Shown here: positions 1 to 6,896 of the stretch, one piece after another
How positions within the stretch are numbered: the stretch's first letter is position 1
Layout of the letters: every line of letters begins with the position of its first letter
NCBI GenBank assembly: GCA_002389175.1
Contig: DGNZ01000118.1
Span: 1-10,709, forward strand
Origin: Rhodospirillaceae bacterium UBA4479
GTDB taxonomy: Bacteria > Pseudomonadota > Alphaproteobacteria > Rhodospirillales > Casp-alpha2
Reading direction: 5' to 3'
DNA: 10,709 bases
Position numbers and translations under genes: made by a program
Notes under the pieces: generated by a model
What the model was told of the DNA's origin: nothing
What the model saw: only the letters and a program-made list of their open reading frames with translations
The model's database searches: none

Positions 1-162
1 AAGGATATCGTACACATGGCTGCTGATATATCGACGATCGCCCGATCCGGCATAACGACGCTTTCGAAAATATTTATCGATGATTTGGTCAGGCGGCATC
101 GCCTCATCGTCGATTGCTGTCAGCAATTCGACGACTGACGAAATACGCGCACCGGGCGTCAT
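1..162 (-). CDS. RsmB/NOP-family 16S rRNA (cytosine-5) methyltransferase, N-terminal fragment
   Basis: Only the first 54 codons are present; the gene runs off the left edge. The reading is open from an ATG at 162-160 and begins MTPGARISSVVELLTAI, with a later basic stretch FRKRRYAGSGDRR and then ISSHVYDIL. This resembles the NusB-like N-terminal RNA-binding segment of alphaproteobacterial RsmB/Fmu proteins, which methylate a cytosine of 16S rRNA using S-adenosylmethionine; the catalytic domain lies outside the window. The start is 11 bases after the guaB stop codon, and a weak Shine-Dalgarno-like TAAGG overlaps that stop, so co-transcription and perhaps translational coupling with guaB are likely. 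An RsmB-family gene directly after guaB is an arrangement I recall from Rhodospirillales. The family call is an inference from the N-terminus and the neighbourhood, because no catalytic motif can be seen. Confidence 0.7.
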   Translation of the reverse strand, partial: MTPGARISSVVELLTAIDDEAMPPDQIIDKYFRKRRYAGSGDRRYISSHVYDIL

Positions 163-173
163 ATTATTAAGCC

Positions 174-1658
174 TTAGCCGTCCGAACGATAGTTCGGCGC
201 TTCCCTGGTGATGGTCACATCGTGAACATGGCTTTCGCGCAGACCTGCGTTAGTAATCCGACGGAACTGAACATTGTTGCGCATGTCCTCTAGGGTTGCG
301 CAACCGGTGTAGCCCATCGCTGAACGCAAACCGCCCACCAATTGATGGATTACAGTGCCGATGGGCCCTTTGTAAGGCACCCGGCCTTCGACACCTTCGG
401 GAACCAATTTCAGATTGTCGGTAACTTCTTCTTGGAAGTAACGATCTGCAGAGCCCCGCGCCATGGCACCAAGCGACCCCATTCCGCGATAAGCTTTGTA
501 CGAGCGCCCTTGATAGAGCATCACTTCGCCGGGGCTTTCATCGGTGCCCGCAAACAACGAGCCGATCATGACTGCATCCGCCCCCGCAGCAATCGCCTTG
601 GCCAGATCGCCAGAATATTTAATTCCGCCATCCGCAATACATGGGATGCCAACGCTTCGACAATATTCAGATGTTTCCAGAACCGCTGAGAACTGCGGCA
701 TACCAACGCCTGCAACCATCCGTGTCGTGCAGATCGTACCCGGGCCAATGCCGATTTTAATGCAATCCGCGCCGGAGTCGATCAGTGCCTTTGCGGCATC
801 TGGTGTTGCCACGTTGCCTGCGACAACCTGTGCATAATTAGATAATTTTTTGATTTGCGAAACCGCAGTCAAAACCCCGGCTGAATGACCATGGGCTGTA
901 TCGACGACGACGACATCACATCCCGCTTCCATCAGCGCTTCGGAGCGTTCAACACCTGCATCACCAACCCCAACGGCAGCCGCGACGCGCAGGCGACCGT
1001 GTTCATCCTTGGCGGCGTTCGGGAACTGTTCTTGTTTTTCCATGTCATTGACCGTGATCAAGCCAACGCATCGGTGTTGATCATCGACAACAACCAAACG
1101 TTCAATCCGGTATTGATGCAACAAACGTCGTGCTTCTGATAGATCAACACCCTCTTTGACCGTGATCAACGGCATGTCGGGGCTGTCTTGTGTCATCAGT
1201 TCGCTGACAGGCTGCTTTGGGTTATCGGCAAAGCGCACATCCCGGTTGGTCAAAATGCCGACAAGTTTGCCCGTATCGGGTTCAACCACAGGCATGCCAG
1301 AGAAGCCCGTTTCCGCTTTGATCCGGAGCGCATCAGCCAGCGTTTGTTGCGGGCCAATGGTAATCGGGTCAGCAACCATACCGCTTTCGTGTTTTTTGAC
1401 ACGGCGGACCTGGGTCGCCTGTTCTTCGACAGTCAGATTTTTGTGGAGAACACCAATCCCCCCTGCCTGCGCCATCGCAATGGCCAATTGATGTTCCGTG
1501 ACTGTATCCATCGCCGCAGAAATGAGCGGAATGTTTAATTCGATTGTCTTGGTCAATTTGGTCTTGGTCTGCGTCTGAGCGGGGAGCACACGCGACTCCG
1601 CGGGGACCATTAAAACGTCATCAAAAGTGAGCGCTTCTTGTATTTTTGGGGGTGCCAT
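174..1658 (-). CDS. guaB: Inosine-5'-monophosphate dehydrogenase
   Basis: This enzyme oxidises IMP to XMP with NAD+, the committed step of guanine nucleotide synthesis in the cytosol. The 494-residue length is normal for bacterial IMPDH. Visible parts in order: N-terminal barrel entry EALTFDDVLMVP (8-19); two CBS repeats inserted at about 95-205 (ending in LVGILTNRDVRF and CVGLITVNDME); the NAD-side VVVDTAHGHS (250-259); the catalytic loop GIGPGTICTTR with the nucleophile at Cys310; the phosphate-binding IADGGIKYSGD (341-351) and MIGSLFAGTDESPGE (364-378); YRGMGSLGAM (390-399); and the mobile-flap Arg406-Tyr407 in SADRYFQ followed by EGVEGRVPYKG. The frame stays open to an ATG at 1694, but I chose the ATG at 1658. 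It has a GGAGG four bases upstream, family proteins begin near this residue, and a likely -10 box covers the longer start. The gene has its own promoter and precedes the rsmB-like gene. Confidence 0.97.
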   Translation of the reverse strand: MAPPKIQEALTFDDVLMVPAESRVLPAQTQTKTKLTKTIELNIPLISAAMDTVTEHQLAIAMAQAGGIGVLHKNLTVEEQATQVRRVKKHESGMVADPITIGPQQTLADALRIKAETGFSGMPVVEPDTGKLVGILTNRDVRFADNPKQPVSELMTQDSPDMPLITVKEGVDLSEARRLLHQYRIERLVVVDDQHRCVGLITVNDMEKQEQFPNAAKDEHGRLRVAAAVGVGDAGVERSEALMEAGCDVVVVDTAHGHSAGVLTAVSQIKKLSNYAQVVAGNVATPDAAKALIDSGADCIKIGIGPGTICTTRMVAGVGMPQFSAVLETSEYCRSVGIPCIADGGIKYSGDLAKAIAAGADAVMIGSLFAGTDESPGEVMLYQGRSYKAYRGMGSLGAMARGSADRYFQEEVTDNLKLVPEGVEGRVPYKGPIGTVIHQLVGGLRSAMGYTGCATLEDMRNNVQFRRITNAGLRESHVHDVTITREAPNYRSDG

Positions 1659-1662
1659 GACG

Positions 1663-1667
1663 CCTCC
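1663..1667 (-). promoter_or_regulatory. Ribosome binding site deciding the guaB start
   Basis: A GGAGG sits four bases before the ATG at 1658. No comparable site precedes the in-frame ATG at 1694, which favours the 494-residue protein over a 506-residue form. Confidence 0.75.
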
Positions 1668-1693
1668 GATTCCTGCTAGGGCGATGGCGCGCA

Positions 1694-1721
1694 ATCATAC
1701 AGAGAGTGTTGGCTTTCACAA
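1694..1721 (-). promoter_or_regulatory. Candidate sigma-70 promoter of guaB
   Basis: On the minus strand TTGTGA (1721-1716) and TATGAT (1699-1694) are separated by 16 bases; reading the -35 box as CTTGTG gives 17. Transcription would begin near 1687, about 30 bases before the guaB ATG at 1658 and past the upstream in-frame ATG at 1694. The site lies in the 101-base gap between rlmE and guaB. No GC-rich hairpin with a T-run was seen in that gap, so read-through from ppx-rlmE may add to guaB expression. The call rests on consensus matching by eye. Confidence 0.45.
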
Positions 1722-1759
1722 GCGCAGAGAACGCCTGAAATCAATTATTTAATCAATAT

Positions 1760-2491
1760 TTATGCGTCTTCTGTTTTGCGGCCCCGAAATCCCGTCGCGA
1801 TCACGTAAACTTCGGCGGAATCACTCCGACTTGCGGCCGGTTTGGCGTGCTTCACCGACTGAAAATCCTTTTTGAGGCTCGCAAGCAGATCGTTTTCCGT
1901 CCCCCCCTGCAAAACCTTGCCGACAAACACGCCCCCGGGCTTCAAAACATCTTTTGCAAAATCTATGGCGACTTCGAGTAAAGACATAATGCGCAAATGA
2001 TCCGTAGCCTTATGCCCGGTCGAAGATGCAGCCATATCACTCAAGACCACATCGGCATCACCGTCCATCAGCGCGCGCAGTCGGTCTGGGGCATCGTCAT
2101 CCAGGAAATCGCCCTGAATGAGTTCGGCGCCCGCCAACGGCTCAATTTCCAATAAATCAATACCAACGACATAACCCTTGGGGCCGCAACGCTCCAACGC
2201 GACCTGAATCCATCCCCCCGGGGCTGCCCCCAAATCAATGACGTTCGCGCCCGTTTTCAAAAACTTGAAGCGGTCATCCAATTCCGACAACTTAAACGCC
2301 GCCCTTGAACGAAGCCCCAGTTTTTGGGCCTGCTGCACGTACGGATCATTCAACTGACGCTGCAGCCATTTGGTTGAAGATATTTTACGGCCCTTAGCCG
2401 ACTTTACGCGGGTATGAAGCAGACGATCCCCGCCACTGGTCACACCGCGTTTTTTACCGCTTCCGCCACTGCCACCACGCCGACCGGCCAT
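1760..2491 (-). CDS. rlmE: 23S rRNA (uridine-2'-O)-methyltransferase RlmE (FtsJ/RrmJ)
   Basis: RlmE methylates the 2'-hydroxyl of U2552 (E. coli numbering) in the A-loop of 23S rRNA during late 50S subunit assembly, using S-adenosylmethionine. The 243-residue protein starts with a Gly/Lys/Arg-rich tail of about 40 residues, an extension usual in alphaproteobacterial members and absent from the 209-residue E. coli enzyme. The SAM-binding motif is VIDLGAAPGGW (84-94), with the acidic ribose-binding strand VVGIDLLEI at 108-116. The K-D-K-E catalytic tetrad is intact: Lys67 in SRAAFKL, Asp152 in VVLSDMAA, Lys192 in VFVGKVLQGG and Glu227 in SDSAEVYV. The ATG shares its A with the ppx stop (TGATG), and an AGGA lies about ten bases upstream inside ppx, so the two genes are probably translationally coupled. 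It is followed by a 101-base gap and guaB. Confidence 0.95.
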   Translation of the reverse strand: MAGRRGGSGGSGKKRGVTSGGDRLLHTRVKSAKGRKISSTKWLQRQLNDPYVQQAQKLGLRSRAAFKLSELDDRFKFLKTGANVIDLGAAPGGWIQVALERCGPKGYVVGIDLLEIEPLAGAELIQGDFLDDDAPDRLRALMDGDADVVLSDMAASSTGHKATDHLRIMSLLEVAIDFAKDVLKPGGVFVGKVLQGGTENDLLASLKKDFQSVKHAKPAASRSDSAEVYVIATGFRGRKTEDA

Positions 2492-3555
2492 CAGCTATTA
2501 TCCTGTTTATGCGATGTCGAATTCGGCGAATGAACACGTGCTGTCGCGCATGGCATATGGCCATCCCTAGCCATCAGATCGAATAGCACGCCTTCACGAA
2601 TGCCACGGTCTGCCACCCGCAATTTTCCAACCGGCCACCGATCACAAATCGCACGCAGCACAACCAATCCCATCAACATCAAATCCCCGCGGCCATGCCC
2701 CAAACAAGGGTGCGCGATCCGCGCTGCGCACGACATTCCTGTCAATCTGGCAGAAATTTGCCGCATGCTATCAAAATCCATTTCCAAACCATCGACACGG
2801 CTGCGGTTATATCTAGGCAATTGTAAGTACATTGCCCCCAACGTTGTTACGGTGCCAGATGTCCCAATCATACGGACACGATTGGCGGCGATGGCTTCGC
2901 TGATCCCATTACGCTGATCAAAGGGGGCGATCAAACCATCAATATGGTTGACCAAGGCCTCATACGCCTCGGAAGGCAAAGCCTCGGCACCATTTTCATC
3001 GCGCAACGACACAACCCCAAAAGGCAATGAAATGGTATCAAGCATCACGGGCTTTCCATCATTATGCGTATCCACCCACATGATTTCCGTAGAGCCACCA
3101 CCGATATCAAAGACCAGTGCACGATCAGAATCGGAGCACAGCAACTCTCCGCACCCGGCGACGGTTAATGATGCTTCTTCCAGCGGATCAATGACCTCCA
3201 TCAGCAAGCCAGATTCTTTGATTACCCGGTCAAGGAACACATCCGTATTCGATGCCTGACGGCAGGCTTGTGTCGCAACAGCACGAGACCGCGCAACACC
3301 TCGCGAATTCAACCGTGAAGCACAAAGCGACAATGCCCGCACAGTCCGGTCGATAGCCCGCTCGCTTAGAATACCTGTATCAGAGAGTTTTTCACCCAAT
3401 CGGACAACTTTGGAAAAACCATCGATGACATGGAAACCGCTAGCGCACGGCACGGCAACCAGCATCCGGCAACTGTTTGTGCCGAGATCAATCGCCGCAT
3501 AGGCCTGTTTGGCCCGATCACTTGGTGTGTTCCCGCGCGGGTGATCCGACGCCAC
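2491..3555 (-). CDS. ppx: Ppx/GppA-family exopolyphosphatase / guanosine pentaphosphate phosphatase
   Basis: Members of this actin-like ATPase-fold family remove terminal phosphate from polyphosphate and/or hydrolyse pppGpp to ppGpp. The 354 residues show phosphate-1 motif AAIDLGTNSCRM (20-31), a conserved VATQACRQAS (93-102), the catalytic-side acidic EASL near 127-130, phosphate-2 motif VFDIGGGSTEIMW (148-160), GTSGTVTTLGAM (231-242) and the C-terminal GRGDLMLMG and VADRGIREGVL (287-324). It is shorter than the roughly 500-residue E. coli Ppx/GppA and lacks the C-terminal HD-like domain, as is common for alphaproteobacterial and actinobacterial short forms. The sequence cannot tell Ppx from GppA activity. 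The start is a GTG, supported by an AGGGAGGG just upstream. The last 25 or so residues are a polar tail without recognised motifs. It precedes rlmE with a one-base overlap. I see no confident promoter or terminator in the 123 bases upstream (3556-3678). Confidence 0.88.
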   Translation of the reverse strand: MASDHPRGNTPSDRAKQAYAAIDLGTNSCRMLVAVPCASGFHVIDGFSKVVRLGEKLSDTGILSERAIDRTVRALSLCASRLNSRGVARSRAVATQACRQASNTDVFLDRVIKESGLLMEVIDPLEEASLTVAGCGELLCSDSDRALVFDIGGGSTEIMWVDTHNDGKPVMLDTISLPFGVVSLRDENGAEALPSEAYEALVNHIDGLIAPFDQRNGISEAIAANRVRMIGTSGTVTTLGAMYLQLPRYNRSRVDGLEMDFDSMRQISARLTGMSCAARIAHPCLGHGRGDLMLMGLVVLRAICDRWPVGKLRVADRGIREGVLFDLMARDGHMPCATARVHSPNSTSHKQDNS

Positions 3556-3558
3556 AAT

Positions 3559-3566
3559 CCCTCCCT
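3559..3566 (-). promoter_or_regulatory. Ribosome binding site supporting a GTG start for ppx
   Basis: AGGGAGGG lies three bases before the GTG at 3555-3553 (its GGAGG core is four bases away). The ppx frame has no ATG before the conserved DLGTNS motif, so this site decides in favour of the non-ATG start. Confidence 0.7.
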
Positions 3567-3678
3567 ATTTTGTCTTTACGGGCTTCTTCAACGGAAGCCT
3601 CATTACTAAATCTCATGCCAGTCTTATCGATAGGCGTTGGCTTAGTCTACTGACGGGCAACCCACTTGGGAAGGGAGG

Positions 3679-4920
3679 TCATTTGTTAAGCTTATGCCAC
3701 CGCGCGGCTTCTTCGGCATCTTGTTTGTGTGTCGTTAAATATGTTTCTCGTGCGTCCCTAATTCGGGCTAATTCATGCTCAATACTAACGCTAGAGAGAA
3801 CAACGCCAAAATCGCTTGGAACATCAACATCTGTCGCATCAAACATTCTGGCGAGTATCAAACGCCCCACCGATTGCTTGAAGTGAGACCCATCCCAATA
3901 CCACTGCATTAACTCTTGAGTATTGGGAACGCGTTCTGTCGTAATCGCATTGTAACCAGAAAAATCCCAAACCTTATAAGGGGGCTTGCCAGCCCGTTCC
4001 GCCTCTTCATCGACGATGGCCACCAACGCCCGTTTCCAGTTTTCCCATGTAAACCAAAGACCACCAGCATGAATGACTTCCCAAATTCGAGCATGGCTGG
4101 GTGAAATCACAATGCGACTACTGATGCTTTTTTCGTAACTTGTCCGAATCATCCGTCGAAAGAATTGGAGCGGGGAATTCGGATCGTTCGGGTCAGTGAC
4201 TGCCCATCGACGCCCCGGTTCTGGCCACCATGCGGTGGTCGCAAACATATGTTCCATGTAACCAAATTGGGGCCTGTGGCCTTCTTTGGTGCGGAGCCAA
4301 CCTTCAGCACTTCGCCAATCTGATGTCCCGTCTGCCCCCTGGATCAGAATATCGTCCCGGTCTTGACGCCCGACCGTCCTGAGACTGGAACGAAACGTGT
4401 CTAACGAGAACAACGTCTTGAGGATTTCTGTATCGTCTGGGGTTTGCGGCTGACCATCCGGATCAACGACGAACCGTGCTTCGGAAAAGCCAGGACGCGT
4501 TTCCCAGTCACGATCAAACATCCAGAGATCAACGACAATGACGGCATGTTCAACAGTGCCGAGCGCGACGGCGTGCTCAAAATACCGCATCGCCTCATAT
4601 AAATAACCACCGTAAAGGCTGAGGTTATAGACCGGCTGTTTTTCACGTGACCACAGCGGGTCCGTGGCCGGGATACCCAACATTGCCCGCGATGATCCAA
4701 CGATCACCGTTTTAGGCAATACGTTCCGTACTTGGACGGCTTTGGCCAAGCGAATGTGTTTGTCGACGTCTACTTTGATTGCATTGAAGCCATCAATCCG
4801 GGGCATGTCATATATGCCAAAAGGGTCCACGAGCAGATTGACGATACCCATCGATATATACAGCGAGCCCGCAACCCCGAGTAAAACGATAAGATATCTT
4901 CTGAAAGAACGCCGTATCAT
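3679..4920 (-). CDS. Membrane-anchored SGNH-like partner of an MBOAT O-acyltransferase
   Basis: I do not recognise a named gene. The 413-residue protein has a basic N-terminus and one hydrophobic segment (about 9-31), so it is probably an inner-membrane-anchored periplasmic protein. The motif TVIVGSSRAML (71-81), with Ser76/Ser77 where SGNH hydrolases carry GDS, is followed by YNLSLYGGY (98-106). Near the end is WDGSHFKQ, whose Asp343 and His346 match the spacing of the DxxH catalytic pair. AlgJ/AlgX, DltD and PatB-type proteins use this fold to pass or remove acyl groups beside an MBOAT enzyme, and that is the role inferred here. The C-terminal 40 residues form a charged, probably helical tail. 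The ATG is two bases after the MBOAT stop, with only a weak AGG upstream, so coupling is likely. A longer in-frame reading to 5025 overlaps the MBOAT gene and adds no membrane or SGNH feature. The family is an inference, and acceptor and acyl donor are unknown. Confidence 0.72.
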   Translation of the reverse strand: MIRRSFRRYLIVLLGVAGSLYISMGIVNLLVDPFGIYDMPRIDGFNAIKVDVDKHIRLAKAVQVRNVLPKTVIVGSSRAMLGIPATDPLWSREKQPVYNLSLYGGYLYEAMRYFEHAVALGTVEHAVIVVDLWMFDRDWETRPGFSEARFVVDPDGQPQTPDDTEILKTLFSLDTFRSSLRTVGRQDRDDILIQGADGTSDWRSAEGWLRTKEGHRPQFGYMEHMFATTAWWPEPGRRWAVTDPNDPNSPLQFFRRMIRTSYEKSISSRIVISPSHARIWEVIHAGGLWFTWENWKRALVAIVDEEAERAGKPPYKVWDFSGYNAITTERVPNTQELMQWYWDGSHFKQSVGRLILARMFDATDVDVPSDFGVVLSSVSIEHELARIRDARETYLTTHKQDAEEAARWHKLNK

Positions 4921-4922
4921 TA

Positions 4923-6428
4923 TCAGAACCTGAAATACAAAAATTCGCTGACCTGGGTCAGCAAAACAAGTGACGCGACAAGGATCAAACCTGTAATACC
5001 CGCCCATACCGTTGTCGGACGCCACCGCAACGGCAAACGTGTTTTATGATTGGGCTGGCCGAGGGCGGGCCGATACCGACGCATGATTTGATAGATGTTC
5101 GGGCAAAGAACCGCGATTACACCCGCGATCAGCAACCAGCGCCAAACGCGTTTGCCCGTTCCTGCATCCGCATAGACCTCGCCGCTGATCAATCCCATCG
5201 ACGGTAAAATATCATTCACACCAATCAACCCATTTACCACCGCCATCGCACCGTCGAATGTGTCCGCCCTAAAGAATACCCAGGCAAACGAAACCGCCAG
5301 GATCGTCATCGCCCAAGACACGATTTGGACGCCAACGTTCCTGCGCAGCCATTTGAAATCCTTGGTCGCAAATTGCCATGCATGATTGATGATTAAGAAA
5401 ACACCATGGAGACCACCCCATATGACGAACGACCAACCCGCCCCATGCCAAAGCCCCCCCAGAAGCATTGTCATCATAAGGTTGGCATACCGCCGAAATG
5501 AACCATACCGACTGCCACCCAGCGGAATATAGAGATAATCACGAAGGAACCGGCTAAGCGTGATATGCCAACGCCGCCAAAATTCAATGATACTCGTCGC
5601 CTTATAGGGCGAGAAAAAATTGATGGGCAGGCGAATGCCGAACAACCGGGCCAGCCCCACCGCCATATCTGAGTATCCAGAAAAATCGAAATATATCTGC
5701 AAGGTATAGGCGAGTGTCCCCGCCCACGCGCGCGCAAAGCCGATGGTACCGCCTGCATCCGCATCGGCAAAAACAGGTGTCGCGTACAAAGCCAGATTAT
5801 CGGCAATGACTACTTTCTTAAACAAACCGACCGCAATTAATGTCACGCCTATCGCGAGGTTAAGCGCTGAAGGGCCCCGCGAAAACGCCGTCTCGTACTG
5901 CCGCATCACCTCTGAATGATGGACGATGGGGCCTGCAATAAGCTGTGGAAAGAACGTCACAAACAATGCGTATTTCAGGATGCTCGGCTCGCCCGCCAAT
6001 CCGCGATGGCAATCAACCAAATAAGCAATCTGCTGAAAGGTAAAGAACGAGATCGCGAGAGGGAGCGCGACATCCACAAAACCGAATTCCGTGCCCATCA
6101 ACGCGTCAGAGATTCCGGCAAAGAACCCTAAGTACTTGAACCACCCGATAAGAGCCAGGTTTCCAGCAACGCCAAAGAACAACACTCCGGTTCTTGGCTG
6201 CCCAGTGCGCGCGCCCTGAGCAATAGAAGCACCAATCAAGAAGTTCGCGATCACAGAACCCAAAAGAAGTGCGAGGTAAATCGGCTGCCACCATCCATAG
6301 AACACCAGCGACATGGCAAGCAGCCATGGGATTATCCATTTTGAATGGTCCATCCGTGACAAAACCGCAAAACCGACGAGGGTCAGCGGCAAAAACGCGA
6401 ACAGAAATATGTATGAATTAAAAAGCAT
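4923..6428 (-). CDS. MBOAT-family membrane O-acyltransferase (AlgI-like)
   Basis: Integral inner-membrane enzyme of 501 residues, a usual AlgI length, with about ten hydrophobic segments. It opens with MLFNSYIFLFAFLPLTL and a YGWW (44-47) typical of the family. The core carries QIYFDFSGYSDMA (244-256), INFFSPYKATSIIEFWRRWH (269-288) and LSRFLRDYLYIPLGGSR (291-307). Next comes GGLWHGAGWSFVIWGGLHG (324-342), with the conserved His328 expected to be catalytic. Known relatives transfer acetyl or other acyl groups across the membrane to alginate, cellulose, peptidoglycan or teichoic acid, working with a periplasmic SGNH-type protein; such a partner follows two bases downstream. No polymer-synthesis genes are nearby, so the acceptor cannot be named and algI should not be assumed. 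The start has a GGGAGA three bases upstream. The gene lies 61 bases past cueR on the same strand, with a 20-base inverted repeat between. Confidence 0.93.
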   Translation of the reverse strand: MLFNSYIFLFAFLPLTLVGFAVLSRMDHSKWIIPWLLAMSLVFYGWWQPIYLALLLGSVIANFLIGASIAQGARTGQPRTGVLFFGVAGNLALIGWFKYLGFFAGISDALMGTEFGFVDVALPLAISFFTFQQIAYLVDCHRGLAGEPSILKYALFVTFFPQLIAGPIVHHSEVMRQYETAFSRGPSALNLAIGVTLIAVGLFKKVVIADNLALYATPVFADADAGGTIGFARAWAGTLAYTLQIYFDFSGYSDMAVGLARLFGIRLPINFFSPYKATSIIEFWRRWHITLSRFLRDYLYIPLGGSRYGSFRRYANLMMTMLLGGLWHGAGWSFVIWGGLHGVFLIINHAWQFATKDFKWLRRNVGVQIVSWAMTILAVSFAWVFFRADTFDGAMAVVNGLIGVNDILPSMGLISGEVYADAGTGKRVWRWLLIAGVIAVLCPNIYQIMRRYRPALGQPNHKTRLPLRWRPTTVWAGITGLILVASLVLLTQVSEFLYFRF

Positions 6429-6441
6429 GTCTCTCCCGTTA

Positions 6442-6461
6442 TTTGTTCTTGGACGAACAAA
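6442..6461. repeat. Perfect 7-base inverted repeat between cueR and the MBOAT gene
   Basis: TTTGTTC (6442-6448) and GAACAAA (6455-6461) are exact reverse complements around a six-base centre (TTGGAC). Outer CCG (6436-6438) and CGG (6462-6464) could extend the stem past an unpaired TTA. It lies 13 bases before the MBOAT start on the minus strand, with the Shine-Dalgarno site in between. There is no T-run after it in either direction, so it is not a standard intrinsic terminator. It could be an operator or an mRNA hairpin; no known regulator site was matched. Confidence 0.5.
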
Positions 6462-6489
6462 CGGACGGCGACAAGATCAATTATTGGCT

Positions 6490-6885
6490 TCAGCGTTTCT
6501 GGTTGCGCGCCAAATCCGCCAAAATCGGACAATCAGGCCGATGGTCTCCGCGACACGAATGAATAAGCTCGGCAAGCGTATCACGCAGATAATTAAGCTC
6601 TAAAAGCCGCGCATCGACCTCAGTCAAATGCGCCTCGGCCAATGCTTTAACGTCAGCACTTTCGCGGTCAGTGTCTTCGTATAGTGACAGAAGTTGGCGA
6701 CAGTCATCCAACGAAAAACCAAGTTGGCGGGCCCGTTTCAGGAACGCCAACTTTTGGATATCCCGATCATCATAATCACGGTAACCGTTGCTTTGGCGAT
6801 CAGCGACGACCAAGCCAATATCGTCATAATAGCGAATTGTTTTTGCGGGCAGGCCGGTTTGCGACGCAGCGTCTCTTACATTCAT
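6490..6885 (-). CDS. cueR: Cu(I)-responsive MerR-family transcriptional activator CueR
   Basis: Cytosolic 131-residue activator of copper-efflux genes. The MerR winged helix-turn-helix occupies about residues 1-70 (MNVRDAASQTGLPAKTIRYY, then IGLV and NGYRDYDD), followed by the dimerisation helix (about 78-110). The metal loop is CRGDHRPDC with Cys111 and Cys119, the same eight-residue spacing as Cys112 and Cys120 of E. coli CueR. SADVK with Ser76 corresponds to E. coli Ser77, which marks sensors of monovalent ions rather than the Zn/Hg sensors that have Cys there. The ATG is 11 bases after the copA stop, with a GAGG overlapping that stop, so it is the second gene of a copA-cueR operon and should be activated along with copA. 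An Ag(I)/Au(I) response is also possible for this family. Confidence 0.93.
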   Translation of the reverse strand: MNVRDAASQTGLPAKTIRYYDDIGLVVADRQSNGYRDYDDRDIQKLAFLKRARQLGFSLDDCRQLLSLYEDTDRESADVKALAEAHLTEVDARLLELNYLRDTLAELIHSCRGDHRPDCPILADLARNQKR

Positions 6886-6896
6886 CTTGGCAGCCT

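Noticed and set aside
342..1538. Several plus-strand open frames of 84-116 codons opposite guaB
   Set aside because: All are antisense to the clear IMP dehydrogenase and none has a ribosome site or recognisable motif.
1739..1759. Direct repeat of TTGATT between rlmE and guaB on the minus strand
   Set aside because: Two six-base copies in AT-rich sequence are not significant and fit no known regulator site or terminator.
3661..3680. Possible terminator hairpin after the SGNH-like gene (CCCACTTGGG)
   Set aside because: The stem is only four base pairs and no T-run follows on the minus strand, so it cannot be called an intrinsic terminator.
4921..5025. N-terminal extension of the SGNH-like protein to 448 residues
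   Set aside because: It would overlap the last 100 bases of the MBOAT gene and place about 35 non-hydrophobic residues before a typical basic-hydrophobic membrane anchor; the ATG at 4920 fits better.
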